The position numbers and the translations under genes are program-made. This document shows, one piece after another, positions 1 to 12,535 of a stretch of 64,000 nucleotides of DNA; within the stretch, counting starts at the first letter, position 1, and the number at the start of each line of letters is the position of its first letter. Location of the stretch: positions 15,258,082 to 15,322,081 of the forward strand of contig CM067346.1 of the NCBI GenBank assembly GCA_034190875.2. Reading direction: 5' to 3'. The notes beneath the pieces were generated by a model that had not been told where the DNA came from, did not search any database, and was given only the letters and a program-made list of their open reading frames with translations. The DNA is from Urechis unicinctus. Taxonomy: Eukaryota; Annelida; Polychaeta; Xenopneusta; Urechidae.

Positions 1-129
1 CTCTGGCTCAGCATGAAGACATATTTGGAGATTTGGGGCCTTGTAACAGAAACTTGTCTATTGTTTGAAGACCCCTTGCAGGCTGGTATTCAGCAGTTTC
101 TGTAGGAAGCTTGGTGCGATTCTATAAGC

Positions 130-470
130 AGCATTAAAGGTGGACAGAACAGTGTCTTTAAAACCCGTCAGGAGCCTTCCGAGTAACTGCTGCCTATCAT
201 ACCATCAGCGGGCCGCTTGCACTCCTGTTACTCGCGTTGGATGCCATGCTTTGATCACGTCATCCGACTATAAACAAAGCCTCCGAAGAAGCCAACAAAT
301 GACTTGCATAAGCTAATGGATAACTCCATCATTGAACAGATTGTGGTGAACTTCTGAAAGCGTGTTGACACCAGTGAGGAGGACAGGCTGTGGTGCCAGC
401 CCACTCTTTGCACGGACCTGGTGCTCAAATGGCCGGCCTTTGTTGGCATACCAATCCTAGACCTATCTAA
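130..470 (+). repeat. Partial diverged copy of array-unit sequence
   Basis: The stretch around 215-290 resembles 53,965-54,060: both carry a CCTGTTACTCG core followed by a similarly spaced GTCATNCGACT. Bases around 145-165 share GAACAGTGTCTTTAA with 14,480 and 22,044 in the tandem duplication. This suggests that diverged unit-derived sequence begins at or before the left edge. A plus-strand frame here is protein-like in places but has stops and is not recognised. Confidence 0.35.
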
Positions 471-899
471 GCATCTAATGTATTACTTCTACAACAACAC
501 ACTGCAGATGAGGCACATATACCAGGCACCGATACCAACTCTCTGCTCCTGTAGATCCAGACAGAGACGTGTAAAATGACCTAAGTGACACATCAGTATA
601 CCCGATTGAGTATTCATTACATATCACAAACAACAAGAAGTTGCGAGTGCGCTGGACGACACATTGCCGAATATGCAGGCCACTGGCCCAAGATATACTC
701 TATCCCTGAGGCAGAAGGGAAGCTAATATCAAGACAAAAGGTTGTTGTGAATAATCAGATCTGTCAGGACTAGTAAAAGCAGGTTTGACTTAAGCAGAAT
801 AGCATGCACCAGGGAATAGATGTGCTGCCGGCCACAATATATCTGAGCGGAACGCTTGAACAATGTCTCTATATCCCATTCGCAACACATAGCGATGGA

Positions 900-1830
900 T
901 GGCTCAACACGGTGTTATTGACTGATGTTTTGACAAAAGGGTTCTCAGGGGCTTAGCACACCATATGGCGACATCAAGCAAAGCCACGGTGTGGCCCGTC
1001 CAACAAATAATAACACATAGGCTCCTCAGTCCTCGTGACAGAGCGCCAAAGCTGGTCGAACTTGAACGACCACACAGGTTTAGTGGCATGACAGATGTCC
1101 GCTTTAGCTCACAAGGCCGGAAGAGGTATCAAACGCCAACACCAGAGGGAAGCTTTAGCAGCTTGAACCAATGCAGCAGTTCACGCTTGTATGTACTTTT
1201 AAGTGCGTTTGCAACCTCTATAGCCTGTTTTGTAGTCAATTTGTATAATAACAGGTCATTAGCTGGGTAAACCTCATTAGGTGCAGATATATCCAATTAT
1301 GGCTTAGGACGTTTCTGGGGATTGGTAGGTAGATCTTTCAGAGAGCCATCTTCTTTGGTCAAGCCTGGCAACAGTCTGTGAGACATTTGTGAAAGTTTCT
1401 TGATGGTTGTAAAGCTCGTACCGTAGCCCTAGGGACTATAGCATATTGTTTGCATGCAAAGAGACGCGCAATCCATTGTTATCTGTTCTTGTGAAAATGC
1501 CCAAAATCCGCGTTCAAATCTCAATACTGTCCTAAGACAGGGATCTGTTTAGATCGCATACTTGCCAAGGATTATAATCGTCACTTCACGTTTCTTTTGG
1601 TCATCCCAGGGTACATATACGTGTGTACACTGGGACTGAAGCTCTAGGAGGTTAAAGGATTTACCTACTACGTGGGAGTACTGATGTTATCAAAGTGGGC
1701 TCGGTATATCCCTGGCGGCAATCTGCTTGCTGATACAGTTTAGCCGCTCGTTTTGACTCTTGGCCCATGGCAGCAGAACGCATGGACATAGACAAGGGCA
1801 CATCTTTTAAGCATTGCAACCATGGCCATA
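900..1830 (-). pseudogene. Unrecognised protein relic
   Basis: Read on the minus strand, several adjacent frames give long protein-like runs with normal amino-acid composition, broken by stops and frame changes. One block lies about 1,545-1,660 (contains VYVPWDDQKKREVTIIILG). A second, about 1,129-1,402, has one internal stop near 1,300 and contains NDLLLYKLTTKQAIEVANAL. A third, about 955-1,105, contains FKFDQLWRSVTRTEEPM. Their order and common strand suggest one decayed gene or element ORF read from about 1,830 down to 900. I do not recognise the family. It could be a transposon-encoded protein or an old host pseudogene. No start codon or splice signals can be assigned. Confidence 0.4.
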
Positions 1831-4800
1831 ATTATTGTGCAAACTTACTTCAGTATATCACTCGGTACAATGCCATGTTCAATAAGCATGTCCTTAGTGG
1901 TCATGGCGAGGGCTACGTCGACAAATGCCAAGTTCAGATTGCGTGCTGTGAAGCAAAGTTTTGGCAGTATCACTCCCACAGCAATCTTGCCGAACTAAGC
2001 TTAACCTATACAAATACCAAAAACAACTGCATTACCGTAGAACGCATTGGCAATGAGGTTTTCTTCGGTGATTGAGTTTGTCATGGTGCAGCAGAAATAA
2101 CAAGATAAGTTTATTTGGTCTTTATCTACCTGGTTTTGTTGAGCAACAAGTGCATGAACTACTCTTGTGATTTTTGTGATATGCATGCAGATAACAAGGT
2201 TACCTATAGGCTTGAGGTTCTTTACCTTTTCGAATCATATTAATTGTACATAACTTCGTTGTGACACGCTTGGCGCAACAACATAGGATTACAGTATTTG
2301 ACGATACAAAACAATGACTTGGCCAATGGTTGACAGGTAGCGAACAGCACAATGGCTTATAATTGACACGCCATGTATTCAAGGACAGCAGCAATATATC
2401 ACCTGCCTACCATTAATGGACGGTATTGTGTCCTCTCGCTTAAATTGGTGTGTTTTCAGAGGGCTTGTTTATCATGACCGCCAACAAAATATTCTAGGGG
2501 CAGGTATTGTCTGTGAAATAATGTACATGGGAAAAACAGTCGGCTAAACTAATTGAATCCAAATAATCAGCCCTTCCTATGCATTTAGGTGCCTATTAAA
2601 TCAAAAGACACCCATTTCGTGCGATATTACACACGCTTTTGACCATCACTTCAGGATATATATTCTGATTTGAACGTTCTTAAAAAATTAACTACCAATT
2701 ATTCGCTACGCATCATGTACCTACAACTTGCGTTGCATATATCTGCTTGAGCCATAAATGGAATTCCCGAGATTATCAACAACTAATACTAGAAGATAAA
2801 TGCAAGGGTGTTCGTGAAATAATAACTGTACACCATCCGTCTAATGTTCGCTTTTCTGTAGGATGGCTCAATATTGCGGATTTGATCAAACTATGCCTAT
2901 CTGCGTTGGTTTTTGCATCATATACCTTTTATCAACACCATTCTTCTTTCCAAGGAACATGGAATACCATAAAAGACTCCGACGTCGATAATGCACGGAT
3001 TCTGATGTCAAATATGAAAACCGTGAGTTTGCTTTGAATTCTTGTGTAAACACACACGCAAATAACCAAGAACACCGCGAGTCTAACATTTGAATGAATA
3101 ACTAGGAAGTCAGGCTTAGTTCTAGATTATAGCAAAAGCGATGGAATGCCTAGTTGTTACATGTCAGCACTAGCTATTTCGAGTTATACCGAGAGATTGA
3201 TTAGATCTGTCTACGTTTCTGCAAAATTAGCATGCTGTGCAAATATGTGCATAGGCTACCGTGTTCCCTAGTACCATACCCGTGTGCTGTGCTGATGTAA
3301 CCAGACACATCTATTACGGGGGTGTTCATGAAGGGTGCCCGCCAATTATTCCAATAAGCAAGAGTACTGTAAACATGGCTCTCCAACTGAATGTCACTAC
3401 TATTGGTCCCCAAGACAAATTACTGGCGCTGCAATAATGAATGTTACGGCAGTTTGTCTTGACATTTTAGAATATCGTTATTCATCTTTACCCTATGTTG
3501 GCTTGTAATTGAGTCTCTCAAATATGCATAATGATCAATTATTCAGAGGATATTGCCTACGAATTCAGAGCGATATCCTCGAACAGACCTCTTCTCAGTC
3601 CATGGTCTGTAGGAAAGTTCACTAGGCTTTCTACATTCAGAAGTAAAGGTTGGTTACAAATGTTTGTAACACGAACGACAACCTCATATGCTAAACCTGG
3701 CACTAATGTTATGTATCCATAGTTTTGGTCTGGCCATCTTTGACCCATTGCCCTATCACTAGCCACCAACATCGATCATAGTAGCAGGCCATTTGTTAAA
3801 GCCCAAAGAATGACTTTTATTACTTATCCGCTTGTTCCTTGGTTTTGTACTTTTCTTTGTCACAAATAGCGTAATGTCACGAAGCGGTGAATGTGAACTG
3901 ATGTTTACGAATTACAATAAATGAAAAATCAACCAAGAAGGTTAAGACAGTTATGCTTAATGCGTCACTGAGAACATGAGACCAGTCAAATCAGCTGCTG
4001 CCCTTGTCGTCATTTGTCATCTGTTACTCACAAATCACAAAACACCTGACTAAAACGTTGATTGATGTCCACATTGTCACGCCAAAGATATCCCAGACTT
4101 AACAGCAATACCAATAACAGGTGTTGAGCAACTCATTGTCCATCACCGGTAAAAAACATTGAGTTCATAAACACATGGTGGCATCACTCTCGTACATTGC
4201 ACAGGGTCATCGGATTATGGTTTCATAAGCTTGTTTGCAAACGGAAAAAATAAACGAAACAATATAGGCAAACTAAGATATATTTAACTTTACTACACAT
4301 TAACGTTATGTGCAACCCGTTATTGCTCCCTGCATGAGCATAAAACCACAGCGAATCATGCCCATAAAACCACAGCGAATCAAAATAATGTTGTTCTTAG
4401 ACGCACAATCTCATCCAACAGCATCACAAGGAACAACATGTGTATTGGTTATCAACATTATTTGCAAAATAGTATAAATTATTCGTACAGTTATCGGGTA
4501 CTTTTAATCTAATAGATTGATAATAGTTCAGCAATGTGTCATACGTCTATCACGTATCGAACTTACAAATCGCACACTGGCGACATAATATTGATGGTTT
4601 ACCATATCGCATAGTTGACTACAAGCATAGACGCATTGTTGAGAATAACCAATGTTAGTTCAAATGCACCTCTCTGATTATTGTTGTCAGGTCAGATATG
4701 GTCACTAGACCGCAACGGGTTACAAATGACTATGGATTAAAACATACAGACAATAGCTGCACAACACACATTATTGTGGAAGGTTTGCTAAAATAGAGGC

Positions 4801-7800
4801 AGCGCTGCGACATTTGCACCTGAACAAAACTTTATGGTGGCCAACATATGTCTTCGGTGGATGTCCACGATGAGCGCAACCATGTGTATCGCCTGCTTCA
4901 CTAATCTGAAACATTGAGCATGGCAAACGTTAACAGTCTTCTGACAGTAGCAGGTGTGTGCAAGTTGGCTATAATTGCGTTTGTCCTCGACAACATTACA
5001 CTTGCGACTTGCAAATGTAGCTGTTTTCTGTTTGGGTTGGTACAATGATTTAACGATCATTCTTATTTGCCAAGACTAACTAATAAACGAAAATATAGGT
5101 GGTGTGGTGGGTTAGTGAAGTTTTAGGAAAAGCTAGCGGCTTATGTCTTATATATCTTACGAAGCCTAGGGCATTGGGTTGGTTAGTGATGGCTTTGCGA
5201 CAGCTGGTGGCCAATTGCTTGCATACTTTCACATAACAATCTTATTGACCGCCACGTTGCCACCCTGTCTTTATCGCGAAGACTACTATCAATAATGGGG
5301 GAATAGAGTGGGTTATAAATCAAAATCGTATGCTATCCGGGGTTGGTGGGGGGTGCAGAGAGAGGCAATGGATTTGAAAATGGGGGCGGGGATGGAGGTT
5401 AGCAGCGTGAGTAAGCTAAACAATTACTGTAGTTTCATGGAAGAGAAAGATGAGAGTTAGTTACCTTATCACGTCTAAACTTGCTCAATCTCTGCGTTAA
5501 TTTTGTTTACAAATATTTAATCTGTCGCATACAACAGCGACATATCTCGTTGCATGCCGAACAATTAGTTTATTAAAACCACATGTACAGACATAGGAAC
5601 TGAATAATGTGCAATTTAACCGCTAATGCTACATTAACTGGAAAGATTTAACTGGATCTTATCGGCAAGTAATATTATGCGCTGAATAAAACAGAGATAT
5701 CATTAAACTGCTGAAACGATAACCATTGAGGCGAGGACAGTTAATATGTTCCATCAACGCTTGTGTTCAAAACACGATCTATGATGGACGTTCCGAGATT
5801 TGGATTTCGTTTTGTTACCATGCGTCGTGGACAAAGATGCATAGGGAAAGTTATCAAATGACCAAAGGTGTGAAATAAAAAAGCGTTACTTAACTAGAAA
5901 ATTCCAATCTTATCGATCCATTATCAATAAGTCTTGGGTAGCCATCATTTTTAATTATTGTAAATCATAAAGATAGTTGCAAAATTAATGCTGTCTGTGG
6001 CATGTTGATCGATTGCATAGTAATCGTTGACTGATTATCATAGGGATGTGGCATTGGTTTGTTGCCTACCATACCATGGATTGCAGGCAATGAATATAGC
6101 ACATAACTAAAATGCCCTTTCAACGCAAGAATGCTTCAGATAATACGATAATTATAAGTAATTATATTGCTTACACATCAATATGATTCGTCTGCAAATC
6201 TTGCCACCGTCAAGAATTATTTATTCAAGCATGGTTATTGAAAATATTGAGCTGCTGCAATTTTCTCGAAGCGGATGTACGCCTGCTTCTGCTACCATTT
6301 AATGCACCACACGTCCAAGTATTGAACAATGTCATTGTTAAGCCACTTTACTGTGGCACAATGCAACATCCGTGTGGCCTGCCAATTATCTGCCGGTGTA
6401 ATTTCCGCCTACATATGAGCAAAACCCAGTATTGATCCATGCACCTTTGTCTAAAACAATATGCAAGAGAAATACAAATGGTGTATGACTACAGCGGAAC
6501 AGCTCAATAGCGGCTTAACCTTGGAAAGCGGTCATTAAATACTAATGCTCTACCAATAACATCTAATTTAGAATGTGAATATCGAAGTGCTTCCATTAAA
6601 TGTCATATTCACTTTTGCCTTTACACAACTTTAGCAGAGTGGGCAAAGATGCATCTTCCGTGGGATAATTGAATGGCCTTTACCTCGAAATTAAATAAAT
6701 GATTTTGAATTGCAATGACACCGAACAAGTATGATGTCCGGATGGCCATTGTGTCGCCTGCAATATGTCACATATTGTCAAAGCACGTGTTGACAGGTCA
6801 GTAGCAGTCGATTACCGTCCACATCCAGTTTCTCTTTTTGCATAACCGGGACAGACCCAGACAAGGTGCATATATGACAACACGGTAGAATTACTGTAGA
6901 ACATTGCCGTCTTAACCATTAATATTTTAGCGCTCTGCCAAAGAAATGTGTCCATAGCTGAATAACATTTACACCCCAGCGATCTTCTATGCCATTAGTC
7001 TATGGGACAGTTTCAACGTACGAATAAAAAGTTATCTTGATGATGTAGATTTTGAATCAGCCAATGTGAATATAGAGGCTCATCAGTTTAACACTTCTAG
7101 TTTTGCAAACATGCAAACGCGAGGTCGAACCGGGCTCTTCTAGAACACCTCGAATATGCTGCCTTGAAACCAATGAAAATGCCACTATGAGGCGATGAAG
7201 AAGCCGAGACAACAATTATGAGCGATTTAGACTAACACTCTTATCACGACTGAACAGGCTTCCTTGATATCGATGCAGATGGTAATGTGTGATGATCGCT
7301 TTCAAAGTAATTCCTCCAACGAAGAAACCAATTAACAAAATATGACTTAGGATGTAAACAAATCATTATTGTCAAATGACACCGGGATTTGAAAATTTGA
7401 AAACAATGTGATCTAACTCATCCATGATTTAATGCTGGTGCGGGTTATCAATGATTAGGGGCTAAAAAGTATTAAATGTGATGTGGAGAACCAAGTGCAA
7501 TACAAAGCAATAGGCACCGCCTTGTTGGGTACTAGTCAATTGACTAACCAAGTACAGGGTTACATTTTTCTACGTGCCATCGCCAGGCCAATATACATCA
7601 AGAAATATGAATAGATGAATATTAATCCAACCATCACATGCTGTATATTATAATCACCGTAATGACACTAGCGTATAATAACTTGCTTACAGCAACTACG
7701 CCTTGAGCTACTTCATATGCGATTGTCCGTCGACGAAATCGGGTTATGTAACTTATCCAAACGCTAGTCTCAATACTTTACCTCATAGTTTGCGTTGTCA

Positions 7801-9940
7801 ACAAAAATGCAACATTAGCTTTGCCGAATATTCACAAATTAAGCTGCCATATAAGATTCAATAAAGCAAAAGTAATGTAAGTTAGATATGTGTGAAGAAG
7901 CCTTATGAGGTAGCGCAATCTATTAAGTAATAACAGCGTGGTTTTGTTTTGTCAGAACAAAGGCGTCAAATATGTTTCATGTTGTTTGTTTATGTGTATT
8001 AATACCGACCAAGCATTAGATGTTGAGTACATTGCTTATCGTTTTGACAGCATTTAAACCACACCCATACCACGATTTGTTCAAAGTCCCCAAGTACAAT
8101 TCCAATTACCAATTAGAGAAACGCCAACATAATCCTACGCGCAATTGCTATGGTTAGAGCTGGCAACTTTTCCATGTATACGTTGGCGATTTGCAGGTAA
8201 AAGCTTTAAGATCGATTTAGTTGCGTATGCAGGCGGAAATATAATATGATGGTGAACGACCCGGACGTGACTTGGCGCTATGATTTAGAGGTGTACAATT
8301 CATATGCTTTTGCTTACCACTTAAGATAATGTACTTGACCCCGTCAATTATAGCAAGTTGCAAAGTAGCGCTCACGCTTTGTATGCAGATGCTGCTTTTG
8401 TTATCGCTGCTTATTACAGACTATTTAATTCGCACTGTTTCTGTCTCGTCTACATTATTGATATACATTATACCGTATACAATTTCCTCGTATGTAGTAA
8501 TAGGCGTGTATGTCTTAGCATAATAACGAGGACTGGTTTAAATGCTCGATCGTAATCGGCAAATGCTCTGTTGACAATATAGATTATTCCGTGGATATTT
8601 GAATCCGTTAAAATATGCGATAAATAGAGAGATGTTACAGTTATCTAGTGTATGGAAAAACGATAGATCAAATACGTTGATATATTATCCCCTGCGGTCA
8701 GACATCGCCTCAGCGTAACAAAGCATTCTAACATTTGCCATGACTTGCGTTCCGTTCATATTTAACCAGTTAAAACATTCGCAAAGCACGGTTCAGGTTT
8801 TATTTGAATGAAATGAAACCCAGCAAGAGACAAACAATAAACTTATGGTGTCGCATGTGGTTGGAAAGAACTTTATGATAAAGAACCTACCTTAAACATT
8901 AAAGAAAAGATATGCAGGTGTTGCTCACGCTGCGCATTGGTCTCGAGGGGGGTATTATACGGGTTAAGAATGTTAGCTGCCACCTGCCACAACCACAGCC
9001 AATGTATAATGCATTTAAATATCACGGTGTTGCTCTGGAAGTTTGTTTACGGTTGTACTTGTTATCCTGGGACAGACTTGATGATTATTTCCTTCTGTAT
9101 ATAGTCTACACATTTCTGCTGCGTATATATACATTTGTCACTGCTGTCGACTTCATACTATCAGCATTGGACGATTATGTGGACAATGTCAATGCCATCA
9201 GGAAGTTACGTCGGTATATCTGCTCCATCGACTTGCAATCTTAGTTTCTTGCTTTGGGAACGAATTTGCTGGATCTTGTTTCTGATCCGTTGTGTTATTA
9301 ACAGAGCACGATTGTGCAATAAATATAAGACTTGGGTGAGAGAATATCTATCCAATACGGCTTCTACATATGTCTATTGACACCGCGACATTTGTGTAAA
9401 ATCCGTGTGATCGCTATGTGTGTCGAAGCCACAGAAAAACGCATAAGCAATTTGAAGGTATGTTTTTTTTTTGTCGGTTGCATCAGCACTTACCATCACA
9501 TTATCATTTCGAGTTTTCCTGATGGAATACAATGTATGTAATATGAAGCCCACCAGCATTGTGTGTGACCTCTCGGGTTGAATGCTCTGCGAATGTCATT
9601 AACGATGCTTCTTTATGGATACAGAGAATTTGTGGTAAAGTCGAACTACCTGTTGCCAACATGTGGTGCTGATGGCAAGAGTAGAATAATCGTATCCTCC
9701 GATTACATAGAATTACTAATGAACATCATTAATGGGGTGTTTACTTAGCCAGTTTTAAACTGTTTTCCTATCCACTAAAGCTGGCGAACCACTAGAGTAT
9801 CAATTGTTTGTGTTGCTTAACGCGTGACAGTGTGCTTCCGATGTTACACGTCGATATCTGACAGGGGAAAAATGATGACGATTTTCGATTAGTAACCTTA
9901 TATATTGTCACATGCCTGATATTTGTCAGGATATAAGTGC
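1831..9940. other. About 8 kb with no recognisable gene
   Basis: AT-rich sequence with scattered short frames on both strands (for example 2,747-3,037, 4,788-5,060 and 8,912-9,244). None shows a domain, motif or composition that I can support. No RNA gene or long repeat stood out by eye. The frame at 8,912-9,244 is rich in Leu, Tyr and Phe and could look membrane-like, but such runs are common in AT-rich non-coding DNA. Diverged unit sequence may extend into this part, especially after about 9,570, where bases resemble 46,790-47,100. Confidence 0.5.
4339..4382 (+). repeat. Short tandem duplication, 20-base unit
   Basis: CATAAAACCACAGCGAATCA occurs at 4,339-4,358 and again at 4,363-4,382 with a 4-base spacer, an exact local duplication with period 24. 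It is probably a replication slippage product. No function is seen. Confidence 0.85.
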
Positions 9941-9949
9941 GGAGTATAT

Positions 9950-10260
9950 CCTTTACTTTCATCCAGTATTGCTTCATACCATGATATTCATAATGCATGA
10001 ACAAAATAACAATGTGTGGTTTTTGTGTCGATATGCGTGATTTGTTGCATTGTTTTGTTAGACAATATATGCCATAAATATTGCATGATTACACTTGCAG
10101 ACACACGGACTCTCATTTCTCTGTCCGGATGATGTTACTTAGAATTGGTTCTAAGAAATACGATAAGAGTTGCTTTGTTTCCACGAAGACGCGTTTGCAG
10201 TAAGTATAATACGGTTGTTAATTCATTGTATTAGTATATGTTGTTGAATTGTCCGTGCTC
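9950..10260 (+). repeat. Repeat segment c, uninterrupted copy
   Basis: This segment matches 48,230-48,433 continued at 53,829-53,890, the two flanks of the Gypsy element, and partly 55,110-55,240. Shared landmarks are a GCTTCATACCAT-like start, ATGCCATAAATAT near 10,070, CATTTCTCTGTCCGGATGATGTTAC near 10,115-10,140 and GACGCGTTTGC near 10,188-10,198. Here the left and right parts are contiguous, so this is an empty-site paralogue of the Gypsy insertion locus. No coding content is recognised. Confidence 0.8.
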
Positions 10261-10269
10261 TTCGCCTTA

Positions 10270-10297
10270 ATGCATGAAACCTAGGCATGAGACCTAG
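10270..10297 (+). repeat. Tandem pair of CATGARACCTAGG
   Basis: CATGAAACCTAGG is followed at once by CATGAGACCTAGG, a 13-base unit repeated with one change. It is a small local duplication between segments c and q. Confidence 0.8.
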
Positions 10298-10379
10298 GCA
10301 AGGTCCGTATAGAATCAACAAAAATGCCGCTGTATTACTCAATTGGCTTTCTAAGTCACAACAGTATCATATGCATGCC

Positions 10380-10690
10380 TCATAGGGAAAGCCTCGAAAA
10401 TATGTGTAATTTACGTTATATGACATGCACCTAGCTTGCTATAGCAAAAGTCGCTGATTAATATAGTATGTTACCATAATTGTCAACCCTGATGTACGCA
10501 CTAAGATCATTTGCTGTGCAGTTCCACATTGTCTGATGAAAACCGGGTGAGTGAAGATTAGTCCTTAATTGCATACCTGTCACATAATGGCCGATCGAGA
10601 CAAACAAGGTTGGACATTCGTTGATCCATGCATTAACACCTCGAACCGGTGTAGTTTCAGACACTGAAATGCACATGTTATACTCCTTTC
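10380..10690 (+). repeat. Array-unit segments q and o
   Basis: Segment q (about 10,385-10,440; landmarks AAAATATGTGTAATTTAC and GACATGCACCTAGC) recurs at 41,235-41,300 and, more diverged, at 33,640-33,720. Segment o (about 10,480-10,545; CCCTGATG... with GCAGTTCCACATTGTCTGATG) recurs at 34,620-34,680. The end of o, CACTGAAATGCAC near 10,660, recurs near 41,985. Order and strand are the same in each place. Confidence 0.65.
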
Positions 10691-11456
10691 TCCATAATTG
10701 AGTGAAAATTATATGATTAATTAATGATCTGTCAATAAAATTCTGTCGTCTGTAAGAAACAAGAAAAAAAGGGTTGCAGTAATTATTGTAAGCCTCAGAT
10801 TGTTAAGAGGTGGGCAGTCGGTTTGTCTTCAAAAACTCTGGCTTCAGTACCTGATATCACGTATGCAACATATTACAATAGAACCAATTTGGCAATTCAG
10901 ACATTTGTACGCAACAAGCGTCGAGGATATCAGTTTGTACAACGCGGTATGTTACTGTGCAATATAAAATATTCGCTTAAGATATAAATTCCATTAACAT
11001 ACAGACCTCAAATTGCTTTTGTTCGATTGACCATGAAAATGTATTTGTCCTGCCGCACAATAAATCACTAATAAGCTGATTACAATCATTTCACCACCTC
11101 CTAAGTTTAAGTTAAAACGTAGTAATTAGTTGCTGTAAACATGCGTTGGTAAAAGCACCTTTTGTTAGATCATTGAATTGAAAGCATTTATTAACCATTT
11201 ATAAGTCCATTTGATTGTTGAAAGATGAAAGGGCGAGAAACTAGTTTTACAAAGTTCGAATGTAATTTGCATCAGATTAGTTCGGCTGGGCAAAGGTAAC
11301 CCCCGACTTGATGATTACAAATATCAAACGTTATTTATAAAAATTGTGCCAGTACCGAAAGTTACAAAAAGATCGAATAAGTGCTGTACAGACCACCTCA
11401 CTCTAAATCACACGTGTATGTACATCAAATAAGTAAATAAGTGAGGAGTCCTGGAA

Positions 11457-11648
11457 GTGAACTCCTTAAATAGTATTTCCAATAGGCACAGGTCCAGCTA
11501 TCGTTCATCATCAATTCGCACATGGATCGCTCGACACGAATCTCCAGTTTTGGAAATAATTGCCCCTAACAACGGACGCAATGGTCATTCATTAACCACC
11601 CAGGGTTGTCGACATCCCAAAGAAGACACCTATAATCTATCTTTCTAA
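11457..11648 (+). repeat. Array-unit segment n, copy 1
   Basis: The open 63-codon frame here is identical at 19,025-19,216, but the diverged third copy at 34,930-35,130 does not keep it open, so I treat this as a repeat segment rather than a gene. Landmarks shared by all three are CACGAATCTC, GGAAATAATTG and the GGCATC...GCTAC end. Confidence 0.55.
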
Positions 11649-12329
11649 TTACTTTGACAAGGCATCAGTAGGCTTACTTTAGGCTACACTAACAAGAAGA
11701 AGCGTGATATGGTTCTTTGTGTATTCTATGCGTAACCGAAATACACAAAACACTAAGTATCAATATCCACAGCACTAAGTATCAATATTCATCTGGTGAC
11801 AATAGAGCAAGTCAAAATGTGGCCGTTTTTGTAACTACCGCTACACATTAAAAACTACCTCGTCTTGTGTAGGCTTAGTCCGGTACATGATGGGTAGTAA
11901 GGGCACGAAGACGGTTTGATTTCACATATATCTACAGCGATTTGAAAGTGTAATTGCAACACCTAGATTGTTTATTGTAAACAAAGCCTGACAAGTGACT
12001 CATAAAGTATGATCAATATAACTTCTTAGAGGCAGTTGAAGCTGTCAATAATAATCCGAATACAATGTTTGCCTTTTCAAACCCCAATCTTTAACGTTTT
12101 TAGTTTCGCCAATGTCTAACATGTTGATATGTGCGTCGTGTAGTTCCACTAAATTTTATATGTAGAAAACGTTTATATATACCTAAGCGTTCGCAATTTG
12201 TGCTTTACCAAGTGTTCCAAATTTTTTGGGCTGGCTAGGGATGTAAAGACAACAGGCGAATAATTTGCTAGCCGGTAATGAACTTACAATTACCGAATAG
12301 CGACTATAGCCAATATGATCCCTGCATTA

Positions 12330-12535
12330 ATGCCGAATCGAGAATAAACAGATGCTTATTATGCCTGTTAGCGTTAGCACATGTTATTACATGCAGCATC
12401 CAGCAAACCTGCACCATACTTAATAATACGACAAGCATGACAAGTTACCTGACAAAAGCCTTTCATGCGTTGTGTTTGGCTCTGAAAGCAATAGAAAAAC
12501 TATTTTCGGCCCACATTGAAAACATTGCTGTTTGA
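12330..12535 (+). repeat. Array-unit segment h, copy 1
   Basis: The landmark ACAAGCATGACAAGTTACCTG starts at 12,431 and is followed by a conserved block ending in GGCCCACATTGAAAAC. The same block occurs at 19,999, 36,140, 44,006 and 56,464, and a weaker partial match lies near 31,690. One plus frame stays similar in several copies (for example NYLSKSF or SYLTKAF, then LALKAIEK or a close variant). It may therefore be an old coding segment, but no family is recognised. Confidence 0.7.

Noticed and set aside
6238..6480. Plus-strand stretch slightly like the PANYRPV start of a LINE reverse transcriptase
   Set aside because: Only about seven residues fit, and the flanking frame gives no further motif.
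8912..9244. 110-codon plus frame with hydrophobic runs
   Set aside because: No domain, no supporting second copy, and length within chance for AT-rich DNA.
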